DNA of 64,000 bases, from the NCBI GenBank assembly GCA_036785705.1, contig JAWUZG010000028.1, forward strand, positions 806,001 through 870,000. Direction: 5' to 3'. Below, in pieces: positions 53,201 through 64,000 of the stretch; position 1 is the first letter of the stretch, and each line of letters begins with the position of its first letter. The position numbers were made by a program, and so were the translations under genes. Below the pieces are notes generated by a model. The model was not told the origin of the DNA, made no database searches, and was given only the letters and a program-made list of their open reading frames with translations. Origin of the DNA: Acanthornis magna (lineage: Eukaryota; Chordata; Aves; Passeriformes; Acanthizidae).

Positions 53201-56200
53201 ACCCAGCTTATGTTTAAAACCAAAACATTCCAACTTCCCATCATATACCTCCTCTAACCAGTTACAATCTAAAAGATATTAGTCACTCCTTATTCCTTCA
53301 CACAGGCTGAAACATCTTCAGAGCTGAAACTTTTTCACATCTATATTTTATACACTTACCATTGAGAGCAATGAACACCTAAAAAAATACTATAGCCTTT
53401 GAGAACAGGGATGTCTAAGAAAAAGCTTAAGAAGAACCTACCTCCACTGGACGATTCTGAGCTAAGCTTTTCCAGTACTCCCCCCAGACAAGGAGATTTG
53501 TCAAAGATTTCCTACACTGCCCAAGGAAATGCAAATAGAATTCTTTTAAAGATTATTTGTACGGAATGTCATAGATGCATCTTTGCTTTCATTCTAGAGT
53601 ACAGTCAGGGCTGACAAAAAGTAAGCAAATGCAAAGGAAATCCACTGGTAAATGCAGAGCTCTTGAGGAAACCAGGCTGTCCTGAGAGGTTGGGAGTGAA
53701 GCATCAAAATGAATCTGCATTGCACAGTTCTAACAATTTAAAAGACAAATGAATTAGTACTTTTAAGTAAATGTGAAGTTTGGTTTATTTGTGTTTTCAA
53801 CTTCAGCTGTGCTCGCAGAGTTACCTGTACTATGGAGGTTTTCAGGACCATATTGCTGCAAAATTATTTTCCATGGGAGATTGAGAAATGGCAAATAGGG
53901 TGTGCTGCCTGCAGGCATTCATCAGGACTGTCTACCCACATCAAAGAGCTGTGATTACTGCAACAGGAATGTCATCTCACTGTTGGAAAACCCTAATCTC
54001 AACTCAGTTTTGCAAAAGGCCAACAAATCCAGAAGCCTGAAGCTGCACTGTGTCGGGTGATGAGGCTGGTCTGGACAAAGCCACCATCTTCAGTATTTTC
54101 CCTGCTCATCCCTGATGTTATTTACAGTTGTTCCGTTTGAGTCTGAAACTGCTCTTTTAAGAGATAATGCAGATGAAGACTATCAGAGCTGAAACAGAGC
54201 CCTAGTAACAATAACAAGACCATGAAGTCTTCTTCCCAACTTGTTACCCATTTGGGAACACCCTCTGTGGGTTGGGAAGAGAGACAGAGGGTCACAGCAG
54301 CCAAAGATCAAACCAGGAAGATTCAGTATTACTAATTAACAGTTCATTAATAGTTGGCAGGTACACAAAATAATACATTTTTCACATAAGCCCATAAAAT
54401 ACCCATGAAGTCACAGCTCTGCTCCAGCCAGTTACAGACTGAGACATTGACAATAAGCTTACTACACTGCAATGGACTTCTGCACATCTTTTTGTGATAT
54501 CATTACATAAGAAAATCTGATGTTCAAAGTATGAAGCTAGGGTGCCTCATCCACATGTATGGACTGTTCAGATTTGGAGACAGTTCCAATAACAGAGTGA
54601 GAAATCATATAAAAGGCTTTCAGATCTTTCAGCTTTCTTTTTTACTTTTCAAACTGACTGCTTAGACATCTATAAATTCTGTGAGTGAAAATTGCTTTCA
54701 GTCAACTATCTGTCACATTAACCCAGCAATGCACAGCACCCGAAACTGCTACAGGTTCTTCTTTCTCAAGAACCATGTTCCCACTGATATGTAGTCTCTG
54801 TAACACAAAATATTTTACATGCAGATCTTAACAATTACAAACATTTTTTAAAAATTTGCAAAAAAATTTTGGGTACAATTATGACCTTCCAACACATTAC
54901 ATATCTGCAGTTTTGCACATACTACATCCTTTCTATATTTGTTACCAATGCACTTCGCCATATTCACCAACAAAACTATGCAAAACAATATACCAGAATT
55001 GCTGTACTTGTAATCTTTTTTAAAACCTTTTCTGGAGTCAAATTAGACAAATTTTTAGGAGCACCAAGAGCTACCAAGTAGAGGCACCTGCAAGTTTCTA
55101 ACCCCAGCAAGTTCTTTTATATATCTGGCTTCAGATTTGGTAATGGCTCTATTCTTATAACTCCTCCAGACAGCAGTTAGTGTGAAGCTCTTTGGTAAAT
55201 CTGTTAAATAACGTTTAGCAAATCCATTGACTGTTTTCACATGCTCTCTTTTGAGGGGCAAAGAGAATGAAATGGCAACATGAACAGCTGAGAGACCACT
55301 GTCTGAAGCACAAACTTCTAACCTCTGCAAGACTCTGACAAATTCAACCTGCACCATTCAATACTGCACTTGTCCATACTCCCCTAAGTAAACAAAACTG
55401 CATCAAAATATGCTACTGCACCCAACACTGCATTTTCCTGATGGGAAATGAAAGCATCCACTTCGATCCAAACACAAGATTTGTTTCTCCATGACGACGA
55501 GCTATGCCAAGTTCTAACTCCTCCAATCTTGTGAACAGCCATGGTGCCCAGAATTTTTTACCCACATCAGCTCCAAGCTCATGTCTTTTTTAAGAATTAT
55601 CCAGCTCCTTGTTCTTTCACACAGTGCAGGGTTTGCTCTCTTCTGAATAAAGGTGGCAGCACAATGGTAAGGGCTGTAATTCTCATGTCTGGTGATTTCA
55701 AGATCCTGCACATAAAATTCAGCGGATCTGAGTCATCACGCATGAGAAACAGCTGCCAAGTACTTGCAACTTGGTAGAAGTTTTGGTCTCTGTGAACAGA
55801 TTTTTGTAATTTTAGCACCATTAATTAGGAGTCATTTTCAGAGATTTCCTTTTGGAACTTTACAGTCTGACAGAGTCTTATCACAGGAACACCATGAAAA
55901 TTCTTGCAAAGTGCATTTGTCTCCTGAAGTTAAATATTCTCTCTGGATATATATTTAGGTGCCAGGTGAAGGCTGTGCTCTCGGTGACCCAGCCACACAC
56001 AGTGCAGGTATACAAATAATCCAATAAGCTAATACTAAAATTCTTACTCAAAAAAATGTTTTATACCCACCAATTACAGTCTACTTACACTGATTAAAGA
56101 GAGCTCTAACCACTGCCTTTGTTCGTCATTATTTCAGCTTGGACACTCAAAAAAGTATGGAAATATTCAACTACTATACTTTACATAAACTAACCCCACC

Positions 56201-59200
56201 CACGTGACATCATTTTGAGAGTTTTCCAGATCTTATATCTATCAAAATGCATCAATCAGCTCAGAACATCTCCTGCTTTCTCATCGAATAAAGCTCAGAA
56301 TCTTTTGTCTCAAGTCAGTTTTACTAATGTCTTTAGACTTCATAGCAAACACAAGTCTTCCTGTAGATTACATAGAAAATAGCTCCATTGATTCTTATGC
56401 TTTTGAAATATTTCTTAATGTCACTAATACCACAAAAAAGCCCCAACACTTGTCTCTCCCTCAGGCGTGTGTTACAGGATTTCCTGAAAAAGGCATCTGT
56501 CCACCAGTTTCACCTGAAATTGTGTTTACAAAAGGCAAAGAAGAATCTACGGGCAACAATATTTAAGCTTTAATCTTAACCAAGCATTTAAGCTTAAACT
56601 AGAAGGATCAGGACACGAAAGGAATGGCAGTAGCCAAAGAGATATAAATAACCTGCTTTTATACAAGATGTTGGCCTAGAATACATTAGATAGAATTTTC
56701 TTTATAATACTCAAATTAATTGATGGCACATAAGAAAAGTAGTTCTTGCATGTCAACCACAGTTTGTCATTACCCATCTAAAATGGATTTAGACAGGAAA
56801 AAAACACAACAGAAATGAATGTCATATCACCACGTATCTTTTCCATCTGTTAGCACCCTTAGTGCTCCTTATAAAGAAATGCATTTTTATTTCAGATAAT
56901 GTCAACAAGTATTATGAAATATTTCTCTTTCAATAAAACTGCTAAACCTAGGACAGCCAAAGGGAAAAAACACAAGATCTGCTTGCTAATTAAAAATCCA
57001 TTAAAACTTAGTCAGAAGGCTTGGAAAACCTCAGAAGAATAAAAATAGATCTAAAAAGAAAACGGGCAATGGAATCAGATGGGTGTCAGTGTAAATTTAT
57101 AATTCACATGAATTGTTTTTCTTTTAACGAAATTGTTTTCAAACTAGATGTAAATCCTAAAAGCCAGATCATGGAAACTATTTTTATACCAGAGTAAATA
57201 AAAGTCTGGAAATACTATTGTGAAATATAAACAACAATACAAGTAGCATAATAAGCAACACTCTAAAGCACAGGCACGAGTAATACAGATCTTCAAACAC
57301 GTTTAAAAGCTTCTGTATAAACAGGCATATCAATCTCTAGGGGCACTGATGAGGCAGAAATTCTGAGTTTTTTGTTAGAAATTCTGCTAACAAAAATGTG
57401 CCAACACCTTTTTCCATCCCTTTTTCTTCTAACCTGGAGACATAAATTCGCCTTCTGACAATTACAGATAGCTTACAAACAGCTCCAAATAATTGTAATA
57501 GAGTATTTTGAAACTTCTGTTCAAAGGACTGTTGAATTACCGTTATTATTTGGGACAACGATCATTGCTGCTCACCGACATTCTCAAAATTTCACGTCTT
57601 TTTATTGAGATCACTAACAACTATACCAAGTTGCTTTGTGTATTTTTTTGTCCATGCCACTCTTCAGCCTTTTAAGTTTAAATATACAAATTAATGATAT
57701 TTTTTTAACGAGGGGGGTGGGTTAATTTATTTTTTTTAAGTCTTAGTTCCTTAATTCTTTAATATGCTCTTAAAGAAGAACATGAAAAAAGTCAGGATAA
57801 TAAAAAGATGGGCTTCCCAGCACTTGATGCTAGAGGAGTTCTACAACCTGATCATCACCTTCACACAGCCACCCTCCCCAGCCTGAGAAGGGATCAGGCT
57901 GTGTCAGGACTGCCAGCACGAGAATGATCTACAGCTCAGCCTACGTCATACGATACAGGTCAGGGTTATAAACAAAATTGTCTCTGTGTCACATGAGAGG
58001 GGCACGTCCCCAGCGAACCCCGCGAGAGCAACCACTACAATGGAAGTCATCCAAGAGGACCAACTGATACCTCCTGCTCAAGTTCCTTCGAGGCCACCAT
58101 CCAAGGACACGAGGCTGCAAAAGCTTATTCCATTTACTGCCCTGCAACCTGCAAAGGGTCCTCAAGGTCTGCAGCTTCTCTCCAGCTTCCCACAGATATC
58201 CTCAGTTTGAACATTAAAATCTGTTTTTAATGTAACAGGAAACCAGTCCTCAAAATTTATGTTCACTATGAGGAAAAACAGGAAAATGTTCATGATTCGA
58301 ATATGCTGACCTGAAGACTTGGAAATTATGGTAAAACAAAGTTTAATTAACACCGATTGAATTTATACCCAGCAAAAGAGGTAATTTTCATTCACATCAG
58401 TCTGTTTCATTCATTAGAGGTTCACAGACATTTGTGCTGGAAGCAGCCAGGGAAAAGAGCAAGGATAGGAAAGGGTTACTACAGGAGGAGGAGAGGGAAT
58501 AAAGCAAATGGAGCTTCTTTCAGTGACAGTGCAAGCAACACTGTCTAAAAGGATTTGGAAATTATAATCTGAATCCCTTGGCTTCCTAACTTTTTTTCTG
58601 CAAACCACCAGAAAAAAAGTAACTAAGATAATCACAAATGATACTGCCGCTGATTTATAATGGGACTATTTGTATATTTACCTAATCTTTTCTGAGCACA
58701 GACCTTCTGGAATGACAGCTTCTTAGATATTTATACTTTTATTTCAGCTTGCTTTTTACATATACACATATGCTTCTAATTAACATTTAGAGCATGAAAA
58801 TTCAGCTCTACTCACCAGACCACACCACAGAACCTTAAAAATTATCCTAATCAAACATTTCAGAAGTACTTTCAGGTATAAAGCTCTGAAAGAGCTATAC
58901 TGACAACTACTTGTGAAGATGACACAGACAGGGAAGCACACACGTGTAACTTAATGGCACTAAAGCTCCTCATATTTACCCAAGTACTGCCTGAGTGACA
59001 CAACAGGACAGAGCAGTTACTAGCTCACAGCCACACAAATTTCAGCATTAAAATCATTAATTTTTCTTAGAGTATTACTTCTGCATAATTTTTTTTGCAG
59101 TGTTTTTGCACACCGAAATTTCTCCTTGAAGTACCTGAAAGCCTCTATGCTAACAAAAAGAACTACAATTGAGGTATGCCATGTCCTCGGAACCCTAGAA

Positions 59201-62200
59201 ACCATTTGTCTTTTGCAATCAATGTATTAAAGACTACATTTGAAAAGAATCTTCAACCACAAAGGTGTTCAACATTCATTACACCATCCCTGGAAAAGCT
59301 GCTACAGGGAGTGCTATCAAAACAGAAGTCCGACTGCTCGCAGATTCACTGGACACAATGCCAGAATCATTATCCATGTGAGCCCAATATCCATAACTAT
59401 CACTCAATAACCGTAATTGATTGAAGCCCATCTTTCAGAAAGCCACTCACTTTGCCTTTCCTTTTGTCATTTGTTCCTCCTTATGAATTCGTGCTCATTT
59501 CCTTTGTGAACTCGTCTGGTTTCAGCTTTCGACCGCTGGTTCTTGTCCCTTTTCCTCTTACATTAGAGATCCCTTAAGAACTCAGTATTTTCTCTGCCAG
59601 AGAAATCATTCACTGCTCTCTACTACTTGTTTTTAGGGTTTAAATTCTCCACCCCCATAACCAGACTAAGCACCTCTGCCTTTCTCCCCAAAGCAATTTT
59701 CTCCAAGCTTTCTACAAACTCTGGTCCATTTCATTACTTTTTGTCAATATTTCAGCTGTGAATATCGGAATCACATTGAAACAGCAGCAGCAAATCTCAC
59801 AATCTCTATGATAAACAGAGCTTCAATGCACAGCCACAAACATCCCACACTTCAAATCTCTTGCCAGAAATGCTCCTTTCTGGACTGCAGCCCCATCCCT
59901 AAACCTCGACATGGCAACACCATCCCCTCTCCTTATTCTGAAGAGCATTTTGTTTAACTGTGCTCTTCTGCCTCTTCCTGTGCTCATCTATGTCATTCCA
60001 CATACAGATTTCAACAGCAGTAATTGTTATTAATATTGACTAATACCAGACTTCACTGCTGGAGGACCACCCAAAAAACCCAAAGCAAGGCGATGACAGT
60101 TCCCAAAGACAACAAAGTGCTTGGTCAGCCAGTCCTTAACCCAATTACTGCAGGCTTTATTCCACTGAATAATTCAAACAAATAGTTTTAATCAGAATAT
60201 AAAACACTGTTAAGCCCAGCACCTTTAAAGAAATCCATTTACGTTACATCTTCACAGAAAACGATGGATAAAGGACCACATCAGATGACCTAATATCTAC
60301 ATCAAAGGCGACTTGTAAAACTCACATAGCGGATAAAAAGATGAAAAGGAAAGGAAAGAATAAAAAAAGAAGCCCAGAAAACCTAAGAGTTCCTGCCTCT
60401 AAAGAATGCAGCAAATATATTTACTTCCAAAACAAAAAGTATCCATATCTCCCCAAAAGTCATGCCTTCAACATTCTCCTCATTTCAGTGGGAACCACGG
60501 GATTTCACTGTCTCACAGAAGTGAGCAGCATGTATTTCAATATACTTTGAAGCACAATAAAATATTCCATTGAAATTTCAAGATCTAAAAAACAATTACT
60601 TTATTGCTTCTTACAACTTTTTCACTGTAAAATTCAACTCCAAGGTAGTAATTGGCAGGGACAAAATTATGTAGCAATTAGGGCATGACAGCAAAAGCAA
60701 ACAAGAACTGAAAATGGGTTCGACACTTCTGGTAACAAGCAGGTAATTATCACAGCAGCTTGAAAGGGGCATAATCAACCAAACTGACATCATCCCTCCC
60801 ACATAATAAAATGTGAAATCCCTTTACGTGCAGTGTAGCTCTTACACACAGCTGGTAAACGCTGCTAGTCTAGTCTTGATGTTTGTGTCTGCAGACCAGA
60901 TGAGGTTACATTTGGGATGGTTCGAAAGTGGATAATTTTATTTATTTATTTAGAATGGTAATAGCTATTACATGTTTTCATCCACTGTGGACTACAGATA
61001 TTATCACTAGAAAACGTTATTTTATAAAATTGCCCTCTCTTTTCTGAGTGCAACTTTGTTTTCAAAGTTTCTAGAAAAAAATCTCTGCCTAGCATTACCT
61101 TTGTTTACAAGACAAAATAGATTCAATATTCTTAATATAAAAATAGTAAGTTGCTAGTTTTAAATATGCTTTATTCTTAACTCCCATATTTTCCCAGCAA
61201 CACTCCTTTCCCCCCCGATGCATTTGTTTAAACTCAGGTGTGAACATTAACTGCTGTCTCAAAGCAGCACTGTGCCGTGGACATGACTGCTGTTATCTCA
61301 ACACAGTCTCACTGCAAAATAAACAGTAATGTATTCATCTTCATCGTGTATCTGAAGTAATTAAAAGATGATTTTAAAAACCCATTCATTCATCTGCTGT
61401 GCCCTTTCGGCACATTTTTACTACAAGATTCTCACTCTCATCAGTGCAGTGTTTGGAAAACTCATCAGCCCTGACTGACTCAATCAATGGTGGTTGTTTC
61501 ATCTGCTGGAGAAGGATGGGGGAACCTCCTTCCTCCCCGTTTTGTATATTCCTAACCTGTGTTCTTCTCCATTTTCTCTCTCTTTGTGTTGACAAATCCA
61601 TTTACCTCCACACTGTCTGTCAATACCATTAACTCGCTGCTTCCACCTTTTTCCAGCTCATTAACAGCAAGGCCAACCCAACACTAATCCCTAAGCCTGC
61701 CGTTAACTATTTCCACACAGCTCCCACCTTTCAGATGGGTTTCGTCCCTCGTTTCTTGGATACAAGCAATTTCAAACACACTGCGATTGCAGCTCAATTT
61801 GTATTGATTTTTCATGACAAATTTCCACAAAACATTTACAGAATATCTGCACCTATCATTTTGTAAACTGTGCTGCAAGTGCCATATAGAAAATGTATGA
61901 ATTATTAACCCTTATTTTCTCATCTTTAAAAGCTCAGCGCTAACACATCACAACATGAATTCTTTAGACAGCTGTTAAGCAATCTACTTTTTATCTGTTT
62001 TTTTCTTATATTTAGCCTTTTTTTTTTTCTTTTTTTTTTTTTGCACAAAATTCTCACAAAGGTAACACAAAGCTGGCTTCCTGGATCTCAGATTCTGAAA
62101 AGTACTGAGGTAGTTTTGAGTTTTCCTCATAAAAATTAAATTTGATGAGTGCATAGCCTAAACATGGCATGCCTTGGCTTGTGCAAGGTTTAATTTACTG

Positions 62201-62665
62201 GCAATAAAGCAGATGTGGGCAGAACAGGAGATATTTAATTACTGACTATATGCTACTGACATGATAAAGATGTTAATACTATACCAAACCTTGTCTTTTT
62301 TCCTGCATATCTGAACCACTTTACATCTCAAACAACTTTAAAAGGTTAAAATTGTTCAAGATGTATTATCAAGAATTCTCTAAACAAGAATAAAATGATA
62401 AAACCACAGGTTTATAAGTTTAAAACCATACCACAGTGAAACACTGACTCAAAGCTAAAAAAGGTAAAGACTAAATAAATAAAAAGTTTTTTGTAAACCA
62501 ACTGCCATTGATAAGGCCTATTCCTTTAAAAAGCAAAGCTCCTCTGAACTATAACAAACCTTGTCTTTTTTCCTGCATATCTGAACCATTCTACATCTCA
62601 AACTACTTACAAAGGTTAAAATTGTTCAAGATGTATTATCAAGAATTCTCTAAATTAGAATAAAG

Positions 62666-62810
62666 AAGAGGAGAGGAGAGGAGAGGAGAGGAGAGGAGAG
62701 GAGAGGAGAGGAGAGGAGAGGAGAGGAGAGGAGAGGAGAGGAGAGGAGAGGAGAGGAGAGGAGAGGAGAGGAGAGGAGAGGAGAGGAGAGGAGAGGAGAG
62801 GAGAGGAGAG
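62666..62810 (+). repeat. (AGGAG)n pentanucleotide microsatellite, about 145 bp
   Basis: About 29 uninterrupted units of gagag/aggag run to 62810, pure purine on the + strand. In the KMT2C pre-mRNA this is a pyrimidine CUCCU-type tract. It follows agaataaagaa and passes directly into an ATAGA array. Confidence 0.98.
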
Positions 62811-62896
62811 AATAAATAGAATAGAATAGAATAGAATAGAATAGAATAGAATAGAATAGAATAGAATAGAATAGAATAGAATAGAATAGAATAGAA
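62811..62896 (+). repeat. (AATAG)n pentanucleotide microsatellite, about 86 bp
   Basis: It begins aataaatagaatagaataga and continues as perfect five-base units to ccacagg. The same 5-base period as the neighbouring array suggests that one arose from the other by point change and expansion. Confidence 0.98.
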
Positions 62897-64000
62897 CCAC
62901 AGGTTTATAAATTTAAAACTATACCACAGTGAAACACTGACTCAAAGCTAAAAAAGGTAAAGACCAAACAAATAATAAAAGAAATTATTTGTAAACCAGC
63001 TGCCATCGATAAGGCCTATTCCTTTTAAAAGCAAAGCTCCTCTGAACACTGGGATTTTACTACGAGAATATGAAAAACAGCTTTACAGGGAAAGCACGCA
63101 GGGGTCACAGGAAAGGAACAGCTCCTGGACAAGAGTCAAACATTCACCTGCAGCACCACACAAGCTGCACGTACCCTTCACAAAGTGAGGTGACCGTCGG
63201 GGCCAGTCCCAGGCAGGAGCTCCACGCAGGCATCCGAGCCCTGCCCTGGCACAGCAGCGGCGCTGAGCAGCTGCAATAAAAGGCGATTGCCCAAGCCACT
63301 GCTGCCAGCAGAACAGATCTCTGCGACCGTGCCCTTAAATGCCCTGTAAATACAAAGCTAACTAGAAAGTTTCCATTACCGACAGAACGCGGGGAGGTGA
63401 ATTACCAGGGAACAGGTCCTCTGAAGTGATGAGGTGGGAAACCTTCAGTAACCTTCACCACCTTCTCTTCCCCCACATATCTTTGTTCTGTTTCAGTGAC
63501 ACATTGCACCAGAAATGTCTTTTTACTGGAAACTTAAAGCTACAGCAGCATCCAGGAGCTGCAGCACTCAGCATATTGGATAAGGATATTCTATGATACT
63601 TTAATTCTAAAGACTCGAGGGAACATAGAAGACTCACAGAAATTCCAGGCCCCATTCTGGCCTACAAGCTCCAGAACATGCACATAAAGTCATCTGATAA
63701 AGGCACAAATATTGGTTTTCTTCTTTGCATCTGGATTCTACAGTGAAGGTAACATGGTTGGTTCAGGGCCCCTAAGGGAAACCTCCTTCATCTGAACAGC
63801 TGGAAATAATGTTTTGTTGGGAAAAAGTACAGTATTTGGAAGTAGAGATACTCCCGATAAAAGCTCTGAGAGGATGCCAGGAAAACAAAGTCAATAGTAA
63901 CATCAAAAATTTTACCTTCTCTATATAAAGACACACCCCAACACCTGATTTTCTTACAGCCAATTCTATGTCCCAATCTGCAGATATGTGGAGGGTTTAC

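Larger units (their letters stand above)
62281..63048. repeat. 270-bp direct tandem duplication, second copy split by pentanucleotide arrays
   Basis: Copy 1 spans 62281-62550 and copy 2 spans 62551-63048. Both begin with caaaccttgtcttttttcct after four differing-position bases and end with gcaaagctcctctgaac. They are very similar along their length, with scattered substitutions and small indels (cactttaca versus cattctaca, for example). Copy 2 carries about 230 extra bases at 62666-62896, where copy 1 has only aataaaatgataaaacc. The duplication is therefore older than, or independent of, the microsatellite growth. Confidence 0.95.
1..64000 (-). other. KMT2C: KMT2C (MLL3) gene, internal part: 3' part of intron 1 to 5' part of intron 6
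   Basis: The whole window lies inside one gene read on the minus strand. Five exons, in the expected order and with compatible phases, spell a protein segment that I recognise as the N-terminal region of KMT2C. In other vertebrates KMT2C is the catalytic subunit of a nuclear COMPASS-like complex (with WDR5, RBBP5, ASH2L, DPY30, UTX, PTIP and PA1) that mainly monomethylates H3K4 at enhancers. The SET, post-SET and FYRN/FYRC domains are near the C-terminus and are not in this window. KMT2D is the alternative, but the linker sequence and the wording around the zinc knuckle fit KMT2C. Introns seen are about 12.98 kb (intron 2), 13.54 kb (3), 3.96 kb (4) and 1.60 kb (5). Introns 1 and 6 are incomplete, at 16.8 kb and 14.5 kb or more. 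No GC-rich first exon or promoter is seen below 64000. Confidence 0.95.
47229..64000 (-). other. KMT2C: KMT2C intron 1, 3' part (16.8 kb visible)
   Basis: This stretch holds no exon that I can recognise. It is AT-rich intronic sequence with A and T homopolymers. Notable features inside it are a moderately GC-rich patch near 47.85-48.26 kb, TTTA repeats near 49.01 and 60.94 kb, and the tandem duplication with pentanucleotide repeats at 62.28-63.05 kb. Short open frames are scattered at the density expected by chance and show no family motif. The first exon, which in other vertebrates is GC- and proline-rich, is not seen, so the promoter lies above 64000. Confidence 0.85.

Noticed and set aside
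48300..64000. KMT2C exon 1 and promoter
   Set aside because: No GC-rich, proline-rich coding segment with a start codon or CpG island was seen on the minus strand; intron 1 is very long in other vertebrates.
1..64000. A new multi-gene system, CRISPR array, operon or RNA gene cluster
   Set aside because: Nothing of the kind is visible; the window is intronic sequence of one large vertebrate gene with transposable elements and simple repeats.

Overview
This is vertebrate nuclear DNA, almost certainly from a bird. It contains ten short 5'-truncated CR1 LINE 3' ends in both orientations and one solo LTR of the avian ERVL-like kind. There are no mammalian SINEs and no bacterial-type gene packing. 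About 98.9% of the window is non-coding.

The only gene I can support is KMT2C (MLL3), a histone H3 lysine-4 methyltransferase. It lies on the minus strand, so the transcript runs from high to low coordinates. Five consecutive coding exons are visible, corresponding to exons 2 to 6 by comparison with the human protein as I remember it: 47140-47228, 34026-34164, 20279-20485, 16181-16320 and 14469-14578. All five have AG acceptors and GT donors. Their phases join without error into about 228 residues that align with roughly residues 54-285 of human KMT2C. They encode an acidic N-terminal linker and then the split C2HC zinc knuckle that opens the first extended PHD finger. Exon 1 (promoter and start codon) must lie above 64000. 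Exon 7 (the rest of that PHD finger) must lie below position 1.

Layout in + coordinates: 1-14468 is part of intron 6 (AT-rich, with a TCA microsatellite and a CR1 pair arranged as an inverted repeat). 14469-16320 holds exon 6, intron 5 and exon 5. 16321-20278 is intron 4, which carries a striking GC-rich minisatellite of about 1.3 kb (18.15-19.44 kb) with a CpG-rich shoulder. 20279-20485 is exon 4. 20486-34025 is intron 3 (two CR1 copies and a GGAA/GGAT array). 34026-34164 is exon 3, whose splice donor lies inside a GTGA/GA microsatellite. 34165-47139 is intron 2 (an LTR with a nested CR1, four other CR1 copies, a 25-base A tract and an ATC/ATG palindromic microsatellite). 47140-47228 is exon 2. 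47229-64000 is part of intron 1, which includes a 270-bp tandem duplication. One copy of that duplication has been split by about 230 bp of pentanucleotide repeats.

I found no second protein-coding gene, tRNA, rRNA, CRISPR array or novel multi-gene system. The points most worth a second look are the repeat-embedded splice donor of exon 3, the intron-4 minisatellite and the duplication with one-sided pentanucleotide expansion. Gene and repeat family names rest on my memory of the human KMT2C protein and of avian repeat consensus sequences; no search was run.
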